A stretch of 34,674 bases of DNA, taken from positions 1 to 34,674 of IMG/VR virus record IMGVR_UViG_3300013110_000395; one strand, given 5' to 3'. Made by a program: the position numbers and the translations under genes. This document shows positions 19,266 to 27,600 of the stretch, in pieces. The first letter of the stretch is position 1; each line of letters opens with the position of its first letter. Source of the DNA: a virus. Below the pieces are notes generated by a model. It was not told the origin of the DNA, searched no databases, and worked only from the letters and a program-made list of their open reading frames with translations.

Positions 19266-20153
19266 ATGAAAGTAACGAACCGATACAACATCCCGGACAC
19301 TTTCTTGAACTTTGAGAAAGCCAACAGCTACTCTAGTGGTGATGCGGACATGGGCGTTACGACCCTGATCGGATCTGCCAGGATTCGCAAACTCAGGCAG
19401 GCACACCATGAGGAACTCACGGAAGACATATCCGAAAGGATCATGTCAATCCTTGGCACCGCCGTTCACAACATCCTTGAGACTGGTGCTGACGAAGAGG
19501 ATGTGGTGGAGGAAAGGCTATACCAATCCTTCGGAGATACTGTAATATCGGGACAGGTAGATCTCAGGTCACCAGTAGAGGGTGGGTGGGTGCTGTCTGA
19601 TTACAAGACATGCTCCGCATTTGCCATCAAGAAGAGTCCTGGGGGTAAGATTGATTGGGAAGAACAACTCAATGTATACCGGCTACTGGCAGAGGTGAAT
19701 GACCACACAATCAAGGGCCTTGAGGTGGTGGCCGTGGTTAGGGATTGGACCCGGGCGGCGGCGGAAAGGGACAAGGATTACCCCCAGTCCGCAGTCATTA
19801 GGATTCCCATACGGATGTGGGACATCGGTGACACCTGGAAATTTGTTGAGGATAGAGTTAAGGCACACAAAGAGGAGGGTCTGCCTGATTGCAGCGAAGA
19901 AGAGATGTGGTCAAGCCCACCAGTGTATGCAGTCTTTGGTATAAACAAGGATGGATCCAAGAAGAAGCGGGCGACCAGACTATTCGATCACCATCACTCC
20001 GCAGAGATGTTCAGGTCAGAACTGGGAGTGGGCGCAACAACGGAGGTAAGGCCGGGGAGGAGGGCTAGGTGCGAGGGGAACTACTGCGGTGTAGCGAGTG
20101 TGTGCACTCAATTCAAACAGTACAAAGACAAACAGGAGTTGGATAAGCTATGA
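19266..20153 (+). CDS. PD-(D/E)XK nuclease (RecB/Cas4-like exonuclease)
   Basis: 295 residues from ATG at 19266 with CAGGAGG upstream. The nuclease core has LGTAVHNILETG (H68), GQVDL (D99), SDYKT (D112, K114) and WEEQLNVYR (Q134), the order of motifs in the RecB/Cas4 family. The C-terminus has three cysteines (RCEGNYCGVASVC) as in the iron-sulphur clasp, although an N-terminal fourth cysteine is not evident. It probably resects DNA ends for the Erf protein, whose start overlaps its stop. Confidence 0.85.
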   Translation: MKVTNRYNIPDTFLNFEKANSYSSGDADMGVTTLIGSARIRKLRQAHHEELTEDISERIMSILGTAVHNILETGADEEDVVEERLYQSFGDTVISGQVDLRSPVEGGWVLSDYKTCSAFAIKKSPGGKIDWEEQLNVYRLLAEVNDHTIKGLEVVAVVRDWTRAAAERDKDYPQSAVIRIPIRMWDIGDTWKFVEDRVKAHKEEGLPDCSEEEMWSSPPVYAVFGINKDGSKKKRATRLFDHHHSAEMFRSELGVGATTEVRPGRRARCEGNYCGVASVCTQFKQYKDKQELDKL

Positions 20154-20776
20154 AGATAATCACTGCTGCTCTGCTTCGGGCTCAGGGAAATTTCAAGCCC
20201 ATCGAAAAGAATACCGATGCCTTCAAGTACAAGTATGCACCACTTGAAGTTTGCTACGAGGCAATTAAGCCAGCCCTCGCAGTGGAGGGTATACTTGCAA
20301 TACACCCGAGCAGGGTCAGGGATGATGGTATCACCATACAGGCAACGGTACTCTTCCACCCATCGTCGGGTGAGCAACTCATATCGGAACTACCAATGAG
20401 GCTAGAGGGTGGACCGCAGGATCATGGAAGTGCCAGTACCTACTACAAGAGGTATACATTTCTTGGTGTATGCGGTGCGCAGCCGATTGCGGAGGATGAT
20501 GATGGGTCCAAGGCCCAGGATCGCAAGCCAACAAAGAAGTCCGCTAGGGTGGCGGGTCAGACCACCAAGCCCAAGGCTGGCAGTAACGGTAAGGGTCCGG
20601 TTGCGAATGTGTATGCTGAGTTTCTCAAGGGTGCAGAGAGCAATGATGATCTGCGGTCATGGTGGGAAAGGAACAAGGAGGAGTTGGATAAGTTGAGGGA
20701 AAGCAACAACAAGTCATACAATGAAGTCGTTGACGAATTTGCTAAACGTAAGAAGGAAATAGAAAAGGAGAACTAA
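20150..20776 (+). CDS. erf: ERF-family single-strand annealing protein
   Basis: 208 residues, ATG overlapping the nuclease stop (ATGA). The ERF core covers residues ~1-125: QGNFKPIEKNTDAFKYKYAPLEV, IKPALAVEGILAIHPS, and DHGSASTYYKRYTFLGVCGAQP with the family's typical TYYKRY segment and an acidic EDDD end. A basic linker and a helical C-terminal domain follow. Together with the nuclease it forms a recombination pair for end repair, replication restart and concatemer formation. Confidence 0.92.
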   Translation: MKIITAALLRAQGNFKPIEKNTDAFKYKYAPLEVCYEAIKPALAVEGILAIHPSRVRDDGITIQATVLFHPSSGEQLISELPMRLEGGPQDHGSASTYYKRYTFLGVCGAQPIAEDDDGSKAQDRKPTKKSARVAGQTTKPKAGSNGKGPVANVYAEFLKGAESNDDLRSWWERNKEELDKLRESNNKSYNEVVDEFAKRKKEIEKEN

Positions 20777-20777
20777 C

Positions 20778-21068
20778 GTGGCAGAAGAAAAGGTAAAGCT
20801 GTGGCTGTACGACAACAGCTACAAGAAGGCAGAGAACCACCCCGACAAGACGGGTACGGGTGAGATCCCGAAGGAAGCCCTCTCCAAGATTGTCATGCAG
20901 GCGAGGGAATCCAAGGACCCGGGGGCTATCAAGGTGAGGGCAGCCGGTTGGGAAAGGACATCCAAGAACGGAAACCCCTACCTCTTCGTCACCATAGAGT
21001 TGGATGACGGTAGCGGCAAGAATGACAAGCCCAAGCGGGCTCCCAAGGAAGATGATCTACCCTGGTAG
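20778..21068 (+). CDS. Small basic protein with acidic tail, possible ssDNA-binding partner
   Basis: 96 residues from GTG at 20778 with the AAAGGAGAACTAACGTGG leader. Sequence begins AEEKVKLWLYDNSYKKAENHPDKTGTGEIPKEAL; a strand-rich middle (YLFVTIELDDG) is followed by a short acidic end, EDDLPW. The D-D-L-P-F/W C-terminus is reminiscent of single-strand-binding proteins that contact replication partners. The position beside Erf supports a DNA-binding accessory role, but the fold is not established. Confidence 0.6.
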   Translation: MAEEKVKLWLYDNSYKKAENHPDKTGTGEIPKEALSKIVMQARESKDPGAIKVRAAGWERTSKNGNPYLFVTIELDDGSGKNDKPKRAPKEDDLPW

Positions 21069-21354
21069 CAGACCTAAGGGGGGGAAGTTACGGTCTAAGA
21101 AGTTTTTAGATCGGGTAAGGGGGGAGCCATGCCTCATCTGTGGCTCCCCCCCAAGAAATCATGCACACCATCTTAGGCATTCGGAGAAGAGTGGCATGGG
21201 CCAGAAGGTTTCCGACAAGTGGACAGTTCCACTATGCTGGAAGTGTCACGCCTCATGTCACACTAGGGGGAGGGAAGATGCATGGTGGATCGAACAGGGT
21301 ATAGACCCAATCAAATGGTCTGAGAATTTCTTTAAGGAGTGGAAGAATGGATGA
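21052..21354 (+). CDS. HNH nuclease resembling Ref/DUF968
   Basis: 100 residues from ATG at 21052 (AAGGAAG upstream), overlapping the previous gene by 17 bases. PCLICGS (C27, C30), HAHHLRH, GMGQKVSDKW, and PLCWKCHASCH (C62, C65, H70) match the zinc-bound HNH of P1 Ref-type and DUF968 recombination-stimulating nucleases. In this operon it probably assists recombination. Confidence 0.8.
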   Translation: MIYPGSRPKGGKLRSKKFLDRVRGEPCLICGSPPRNHAHHLRHSEKSGMGQKVSDKWTVPLCWKCHASCHTRGREDAWWIEQGIDPIKWSENFFKEWKNG

Positions 21355-21817
21355 GGTGAGAGATGCTGCACAATCTTTCGAGGGATCCTTGATGATCCTC
21401 AGGAAGGATAAGAACGGGTGGGTCTTTGGCTTTAGCGTACACCCATCTGAAGCACCTAGCCCACTGCTGGATGCACCGCTTGGAACTAGGTTCCAGTGTG
21501 TAATGTTCCAGATTGGTGACGATGAATCACTTGTCATACCCGAAGAAGTCATCAAGGGTAAGCGTGCGGTGTCCACAGCGGGAGAGCTATGCAGGGACGA
21601 AGAGTTTCGAGACTACATCTCCTGGAAATTCTACGAACTCCGGCCACCGGAAGAGATGAAGGTTGGTAATCCCATCGACGAGGCGGAGTGCGCAGACATC
21701 CTGCGAAGGGCGCTGCAGATACAAAGCAGATCCGACCTAGCTCACAGCGATGAGGCTAGGGATAAGTTTAGATCCATAGTCATTGACTTCAGGAAGCACC
21801 AGACAGGGGGGAATTGA
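21347..21817 (+). CDS. Unknown protein of the recombination operon
   Basis: 156 residues from ATG at 21347, overlapping the HNH gene end by 8 bases. GSLMILRKDKNGWVFGFSVHPSEAP, then FQCVMFQIGDDESL, form a probable beta-sheet N-terminal domain; the rest is helical with EECADI-like segments. Similar small proteins occur beside phage recombination genes, but I do not recognise a named family. Confidence 0.65.
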   Translation: MDEVRDAAQSFEGSLMILRKDKNGWVFGFSVHPSEAPSPLLDAPLGTRFQCVMFQIGDDESLVIPEEVIKGKRAVSTAGELCRDEEFRDYISWKFYELRPPEEMKVGNPIDEAECADILRRALQIQSRSDLAHSDEARDKFRSIVIDFRKHQTGGN

Positions 21818-21818
21818 G

Positions 21819-22112
21819 TTGCAAAATCCTGGCTACATGCAAGGGATAAGGCGCAGGGAATCACCGGCTGAAACCCCCACCCCCAGGAAGCCAAGCACTA
21901 AGATTGATCCGGACTACTATGCGTCTAAGAAGATAGAGCCCATGGATGTAATCGAAGATTGGGAACTAGGCCATCACTTGGCATGTGTATTGAAATACAT
22001 AGGGAGATTTGGCCTGAAGGGCGATGACCAAAAGGATTACGTAGCCGACCTTGAGAAAGCCAAGTGGTACCTTGAGCGGAAGATAGGGATTGAAACCAAT
22101 AAGATCGGCTAA
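21819..22112 (+). CDS. DUF3310 protein
   Basis: About 97 residues. DPDYYASKKIEPMDVIEDWELGHHLACVLKYIGRFGLKGD and YVADLEKAKWYLERKI match DUF3310, a family widespread in phages and often annotated as nucleotide kinase, without proven activity. TTG at 21819, 9 bases after a GGGGGG run and one base after the previous stop, is the preferred start; ATG 21837 is the alternative. Its stop overlaps that of the convergent gene at 22109. Confidence 0.8.
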   Translation: MQNPGYMQGIRRRESPAETPTPRKPSTKIDPDYYASKKIEPMDVIEDWELGHHLACVLKYIGRFGLKGDDQKDYVADLEKAKWYLERKIGIETNKIG

Positions 22113-22456
22113 AATTTCATACTTTCCTTCTCACCACCATTGAGCCAAGACCTCTCTATCTTTCCGAGTACTCTATAAAAAGAATCACAATGGTCGTCGC
22201 CTAGATATTTCGGGTCCCGCTCGTATATAATAACATGGGCATACTCATGGAATAAGCAGTAGACACAGCCACTCCTGTTGAGTGTCCGGGAAACCCTGAT
22301 CAGTGGCGAATCCGACAACCAGACAGCGCCTTCGCAATCGCGCATTCCCTTGGGCATCTTTGACTCAAGTCGTAGACGGACATTCCCATCGACAGGATGC
22401 TTATCCTTCAGCCACCTGAATACCTGATGAAGCCTGTCCCTCTTCTTGAGGCGCAC
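22109..22456 (-). CDS. SprT-like zinc metallopeptidase-like protein
   Basis: 115 residues from GTG at 22456. CLFHEYAHVIIYERDPKYLGDDHCDSFYRVLG gives HExxH (H70, E71, H74) followed after about 15 residues by a further histidine in an HxxxF context, as in small SprT-like zincins. Family members in phages have no confirmed substrate. Directly after the metallophosphoesterase; the last four bases overlap the convergent DUF3310 gene. Confidence 0.75.
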   Translation of the reverse strand: MRLKKRDRLHQVFRWLKDKHPVDGNVRLRLESKMPKGMRDCEGAVWLSDSPLIRVSRTLNRSGCVYCLFHEYAHVIIYERDPKYLGDDHCDSFYRVLGKIERSWLNGGEKESMKF

Positions 22457-23407
22457 TTATCCCCACTCCGACATGACATCCCAGTAGTCAAACCATTTCC
22501 ATGATTTAAGCTGGCCCAATGTCCCAGAGAAATCACCCGACTCGATTTCAAGCACAAGAATACCAGAGCGCCACCTGTTCTTGTCGGTACCAGACCACCT
22601 CATCCCAGACATCTTGGGAGAGAAGAAGCACCCGGCATTGATAGAAGATATCTTCTTGAAGTGATCACCGGGCGCACCGTCCGCATCCTCAAAGAACCCA
22701 AAGGAATGCGTGTGACCGAAGACCCTGGTGAAGGATCCCGGGTACTTCATCAGGACTGATCTGGTTGGAACAACCCCTGACACTGGCCTCTTCCCACCTG
22801 GAGATTTGAAGTAGTGGGAATAGACCACCCCGTCTACATGCGCAGCCTCAAGGAATGGATAGACCTCCCATCCATCCCTGCCGAAGTCTGAATCACCCAG
22901 GTCATCAAGATCTATGATCCCCCTGAACCTGGGCTCAAGCTCCAGCAAGCGAGTGATCCTGTCCTCATGATTACCCATGAGTCTGATGTGTCTAGGATAT
23001 TTATTAGTACCTTTCAAATAATGATGGTACCGCTCCTTAGCATCAGTATATACATCAATATCTTTCCAGTAGCTGAACCCCTCAAAGATTGGACCTTTTG
23101 ATCCAGACTCAATACCAAGCAGACTAGACATGTCAGCGCTATCACCAAGGTCAATAACGCAATCAGGGCGTATGGCTTTAACCATACGCCCCAATGCTTC
23201 AAACCTTTGATTGCCCTCTTCCCAATGTGCATGGGAGTCTCCGATAACCAAGTGCACCTTAGTCGGGCGTTTAGGTATCGCAATCTTCTGTAACTTCTTT
23301 ATCTTATGCTTGCCGATCCTCCGTGACTCTCTCCGCTCACGGAACTCTTCGGCCTCTTCCCTCTCCCTATCTACGAATGGCTTGGGGGGCCTCACCATGC
23401 ACCCCAT
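22457..23407 (-). CDS. Calcineurin-like metallophosphoesterase
   Basis: 316 residues (ATG 23407; ATG 23398 also possible). All metal motifs are present: GDSHAH (56-61), GDSAD (88-92), GNHED (145-149), YSHYF (H198) and GHTH (231-234). Phage members hydrolyse phosphodiesters or phosphomonoesters such as cyclic nucleotides or DNA/RNA ends; the substrate cannot be told. A basic N-terminal helix (RERRESRRIGKHKIKK) precedes the domain. It sits between lysis genes and a zincin on the minus strand. Confidence 0.9.
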   Translation of the reverse strand: MGCMVRPPKPFVDREREEAEEFRERRESRRIGKHKIKKLQKIAIPKRPTKVHLVIGDSHAHWEEGNQRFEALGRMVKAIRPDCVIDLGDSADMSSLLGIESGSKGPIFEGFSYWKDIDVYTDAKERYHHYLKGTNKYPRHIRLMGNHEDRITRLLELEPRFRGIIDLDDLGDSDFGRDGWEVYPFLEAAHVDGVVYSHYFKSPGGKRPVSGVVPTRSVLMKYPGSFTRVFGHTHSFGFFEDADGAPGDHFKKISSINAGCFFSPKMSGMRWSGTDKNRWRSGILVLEIESGDFSGTLGQLKSWKWFDYWDVMSEWG

Positions 23408-23658
23408 CTAGAGTCATGCAGTTCAAGGTGACGCCTCGTTGAATTCTCATGAGCCGGTGACCGCTTACCGAAAGCCCCAGACAATTCCCCATGAACAAAC
23501 CGTGCACTCGGCTTCGGCTGGCCAGACTCCTCCGTTATCTTCAGGCACTCCGAGAGCCAGGATGACATCTCCTCATCGTTGCAAATCATACACTTGCGGC
23601 TACGGGGAGGCTTGAAGACAACGGGCTCAGGATTCTTGTCGCTCATAGGGCACTGCAA
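23392..23658 (-). CDS. Unknown small protein with CMIC motif
   Basis: 88 residues from TTG 23658, or 84 from ATG 23646 (MSDKNPEPVVF), which is the more natural start codon. RSRKCMICNDEEMSSWLSECLK has a CxxC and an additional Cys. No family recognised. Overlaps the start of the phosphoesterase and the end of the upstream lipoprotein gene. Confidence 0.5.
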   Translation of the reverse strand: MQCPMSDKNPEPVVFKPPRSRKCMICNDEEMSSWLSECLKITEESGQPKPSARFVHGELSGAFGKRSPAHENSTRRHLELHDSRWGAW

Positions 23659-23852
23659 TGCCTCTCCATCTCACCTATCCATGAGATCAGGCCACTATAA
23701 CGAAACCAATCCCCCCTGAGATACATCTCCTCAAGCTCAGCAGATACACTAACCGATGGCGCTGGGCACTCAATCTCTTTCGGAGGACCATGAGCGCAGC
23801 CTGCGGACGAGATCATGACCGCTAAGGATAGGACGGCGAGTCCTCTTGACAT
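23643..23852 (-). CDS. Putative outer-membrane spanin lipoprotein (Rz1-like)
   Basis: 69 residues from ATG at 23852: MSRGLAVLSLAVMISSAGCA then HGPPKEIECP. A hydrophobic signal ends in SAGC, an imperfect lipobox, followed by a short Pro-containing mature part. It starts inside the preceding membrane-protein gene in a different frame, the arrangement typical of Rz/Rz1 pairs that fuse inner and outer membranes at the last lysis step. Confidence 0.6.
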   Translation of the reverse strand: MSRGLAVLSLAVMISSAGCAHGPPKEIECPAPSVSVSAELEEMYLRGDWFRYSGLISWIGEMERHCSAL

Positions 23853-23994
23853 ATTCACGAACCCCTTTGTACATATCAGCGGCACTTGAAAGCGCAGCAT
23901 CCGCACCCCCCTTTGATTCCGAGATCTTAGACACAAATGCCAGGACCACGACGAGAGCGAACACGCCAAAGAGAGCGACAGACAAGTAGCTCAC
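23770..23994 (-). CDS. Putative inner-membrane spanin (Rz-like), short
   Basis: 74 residues from GTG 23994. MSYLSVALFGVFALVVVLAF is an N-terminal membrane segment; the rest is a charged helical periplasmic part (VREYVKRTRRPILSGHDLVRRLRSW). The overlap with a lipoprotein gene supports a spanin pair. It is shorter than most Rz proteins, so another small membrane protein is possible. The GTGA overlap couples it to the holin-like gene. Confidence 0.55.
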   Translation of the reverse strand: MSYLSVALFGVFALVVVLAFVSKISESKGGADAALSSAADMYKGVREYVKRTRRPILSGHDLVRRLRSWSSERD

Positions 23995-24182
23995 TGGATA
24001 TTTTTAGCCTTACCAAAGTTACCACCCAGGAAATTAACAACCCTGAGTAGAAAATCAGCGATCACATTGTCCGCTGCGTTGCTCGTCTGGGTTGCGATCA
24101 GCGAAAATAATCCTACAGCCTGAAGGGCAATCCCCACAATCGACTCCCAATTCAATGATTGAACTACCGAAATAAAATCCAT
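23991..24182 (-). CDS. Holin-like small membrane protein
   Basis: 63 residues, AGAGG 7 bases before ATG 24182. SIVGIALQAVGLFSLIATQT and NVIADFLLRVVNFLGGNFGKAKN resemble small phage proteins annotated as holins, the C-terminal NFGKAKN being familiar in this group. One or two membrane helices. It is placed between the endolysin and the spanin-like pair, consistent with forming the inner-membrane lesion at lysis. Confidence 0.6.
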   Translation of the reverse strand: MDFISVVQSLNWESIVGIALQAVGLFSLIATQTSNAADNVIADFLLRVVNFLGGNFGKAKNIQ

Positions 24183-24197
24183 GACACACCTCTGTTG

Positions 24198-24650
24198 TTA
24201 AGTTAGGCCAAGGCCCCAGGTTTCACCATTGAACCTGAGAACCTCACCCCTATTTTTGCCTACATAAGAAACATGAACCCAGCCAGACGATGGATCATCA
24301 CTACTGTAATGTTCCAGAACAAGCTGATCAAATTCTAAGTTATCGGATATCCATGACGCCAACTCAAAGTTGGGCACCCCGGGTATCTCTATATCCGCAG
24401 CCTCACCTCTTATGTGCTGACTCTCCGGGCTCGATCCAATTTCGTTATTGAGTATAAGAGATCTGTACCCAGACGAGGGACTGAACGGCACACCGAAGGC
24501 TGCACGAACAGGCTCTAGTATAGCACTACATAGTTCCTTCAAGTTTCCCACCTCCACAATTCCGGGCTCATTCGGAATCCCCCTGCGGAGTGCTGTAGAA
24601 CTCTTGGTTAATTCACTTAGGGTAAAGTGCTCAGAGAGCCTCACTCCCAT
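24198..24650 (-). CDS. Endolysin, peptidase M15 family
   Basis: 150 residues. Starts MGVRLSEHFTLSELTKSSTA, the typical M15_3 opening; zinc ligands appear as SQHIRGEAADIEI (H79, D86) and GWVHVSY (H126). M15 phage enzymes cut peptide cross-links in peptidoglycan. There is no signal peptide, so release depends on the holin. It overlaps the end of the giant polyprotein gene by 10 bases, with GAGGAT upstream of ATG 24650. Confidence 0.88.
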   Translation of the reverse strand: MGVRLSEHFTLSELTKSSTALRRGIPNEPGIVEVGNLKELCSAILEPVRAAFGVPFSPSSGYRSLILNNEIGSSPESQHIRGEAADIEIPGVPNFELASWISDNLEFDQLVLEHYSSDDPSSGWVHVSYVGKNRGEVLRFNGETWGLGLT

Positions 24651-27600
24651 CCAGCGATCATCCTCTTCAGCGTGGGCACCATCTTGAGTGCTTCCTTTTC
24701 CATCTCATCCAGCTTGTCATCCATCTCCCTGGTCAGGGTGTTGTTGCGGAACGCCTGAGATCTAGCCTTCCTTATCTTGGACAGCCTCTTATCGATAACA
24801 CCAACAGCCTTCCTCGCAGACAGAAGCTCGCGATTGTCCATGATTAACTCGGCTGCCCTCTCCGGGTCATCACCCTTGGCCTGATTGATTGCCTGGACAA
24901 CACCCCTGACAGAACTCCTAATATCATAGAAGTCATTCTTCAGGCCGGGGCCATAGGCATCCTTCACAAACCTCCGAATGATCGGAAGGTCTGTAAGCCT
25001 AGGCGCTGGGCGCGTTGGCATGTCGGGGATACCCTGCCTCAACATGAAATCTACCATCTGGATACCCCATATCCCGACACCACCAAAGATAGTCTTCATC
25101 GTGTTATCTATCTTCTTGGGGCTCAAGCCAGTCATCTTGCCAGCAAGGATGGCCTGAGCAGTGGTCGAGTCACCAAACTGTTCACTGGCTTTCATGTTCT
25201 CTTGCCAGTGTGGAACGATTGGATTGCCAGTGAATATATTTTGATTTGCAAGCCACTCATACAGTGGCCGGAGCGCCTGCGGTAGGGGGTTGAAGTTAAG
25301 GGTGGAACCTATGTGATGCCGGAAGGACTCGAAAAATTCCTTGGAACTGGTCCCGCTCCTGCCGTCCGAAAGCTGCCCCATTATCAATCTTGTAATCATC
25401 TCAGGAATAGCTTTCCACGCAACACCGGCCTCAAACGGGATCGGGATAGACAGCCATCTCTTGTCTTCAAATGTAATGGGGATCAGCCAGTTGTTTTCAC
25501 GTATCTCGCTGGGTATGTTGTCCCAGTCTTCGTCCATCTCAGACATGATCGCATACAGGGCGGATATAGTTGATACGGTCATCGCCCTATTGATCATAAC
25601 CCTCTTGGTTGCATCCGGGTTCAGCCTGCCCGTAATGCTGTTGCCCCGAAGCGATCTCGCCATAACGCCCAGGCCCTGCAATCTAGAATTCAAGAAGGGT
25701 ACAGTAGCTGTAACAAACTTGACGAAACCATTGTTACCCCTTCGACTGAAGTTAAGAACCTCAATCGCTTGGTTCGCCGCCTCACCCATGGCCTTTCTCT
25801 CGGCCACATTGATACCGTTGCTATCGACATAGTTAAATCCCATGTCGCTGTATTTCTTGAGAGCGTGCTGGTACGTGGTCTCGTAAACATTTTCCCTGGT
25901 TGCAGACTCAGACCTGGAACTCATCTCTCCGGTAACATCCCAGAGCTTGGTCAAGAGACGACCTACCCCACTCCCCTCTCCAGTCTTCCTGGCGAATCTG
26001 TTCGCCAACCTTTCCGGGGTAAGCTCTGCCTGCTCAACACCACTAACAACACCGAGCCTCTGAAGAAGGGTATACGTTTCGTTTGCTTCACCCTTTGGCA
26101 TCTTCGTAAGGTTCTTTGTCATCGTCTTACTGGCATCTATAATTGGAGTCGATTCACCACCGTTCAATATATATACGTGCATCGAGTCTCTCAGCATGTT
26201 AGCGATGAGATACTCGGGTGATCGTGTAACGAGGCCACGGAGTACCCTGGCTGGCATACCCAGATGCTCCATCCATGGACTGATACCGTCGAACGCTCCG
26301 ACCATAGCCTCATGGAACAGCGGATCATCTAGCAGGAAATGCCTAGGCTCACCCCTGTGTCTGACTGTAACCATCCGGCCCCTGTCGGAAAATCCCAGCT
26401 TGGACCTGTCTGAAGACCTGACTTCTCTCCCAAGCCCCAACATAAGCATATCCCTGATCGCACGCTGAGAAGCAATATTCTGCAGGCTTGAATGGATGGC
26501 CGCCTTAGCATTCTTAGTAATAGACTCAATGGGATTCTCAAACTCAGCACCTTCTCGGATGCCCTTGAATTTCCTAGAGGGATTTTGATTTGCGATACCT
26601 CCAGCTAGGAACATTTCGTCACGCCTGCCCAACTCCTTGAGCATCACATCTTCGATAGCATCTGTCGTTGTGTCCTCAAGGTTGAGATAGAAAGGAATGT
26701 AGTCAGAGTATTTCCTGTACACATCCCCCATCTCCTTAGTAATGAGGCCAGCATCAACTTGTAGCTGTATGATCCCCTCATTCCAATTCTGCAGGTTCTG
26801 CGCAACAACTACTATCTCAGGATTATCCTTGGCCACCTGGAATCCAGCCTCGATAGATTCCTTACTAAGGCCAGAAGACCTACCCTCCCTGTCGAGTCTG
26901 TACCCACGAAGCGCTCTCATGTACAGCATTAGTTCGGGTATAAGATTCTTCGATGGGGTCGCCAGAGCTTCAAGCATCGGGAACATGCCACCCGTTTGGC
27001 CTTCACTGTAGAGATCCGGTATGGAGATCAGATCGCCATCGACAAGATCGCCCGTGGTGGGGTCGATGACCTTAGCCCTGGCTTCCGTAACGAGCTTAAG
27101 GGTTTCGACCATGGGGACTCCATGTCGGTAGGTGAGTATCCCGTCCCTCATGGATGAAGCAAGCAGTGACTGGGCCTTGTCAGACATAAGCGCCATTGAG
27201 TGGGCTGACACATCCGCAAGGTCGTGCAATCCCTCTAGTCCCAGCTTGGAAGCCTTCTCCCTTGCCCACTCCCCGTAACGCTCAATCCTCTTGAATCTGT
27301 TCATGGTCATCGCAGTCCACTTATCAATCATGGACTTATCGGTAGACCTCAGCGCCTCACCAAGGGATCCCCACAGGGTTCTCATGTTCTTCGTGCGAGA
27401 CCGACCGAGGACCTGTTCCATAGCCTCCCTCACCTTCGGAGGCCGTCCCTCATAGGAATCGACTGCGTGCCTGCGGCGATCTGAATCACCGAACTTGCGT
27501 GCATTGCCCGGGTTCAAGAAGGTCTTAACGGATTCAACGCTGGCGTCCGGGCCATGTAGATGACCAGTTTTATTCCTCCTACTGCCCCCAACAACGGAGA

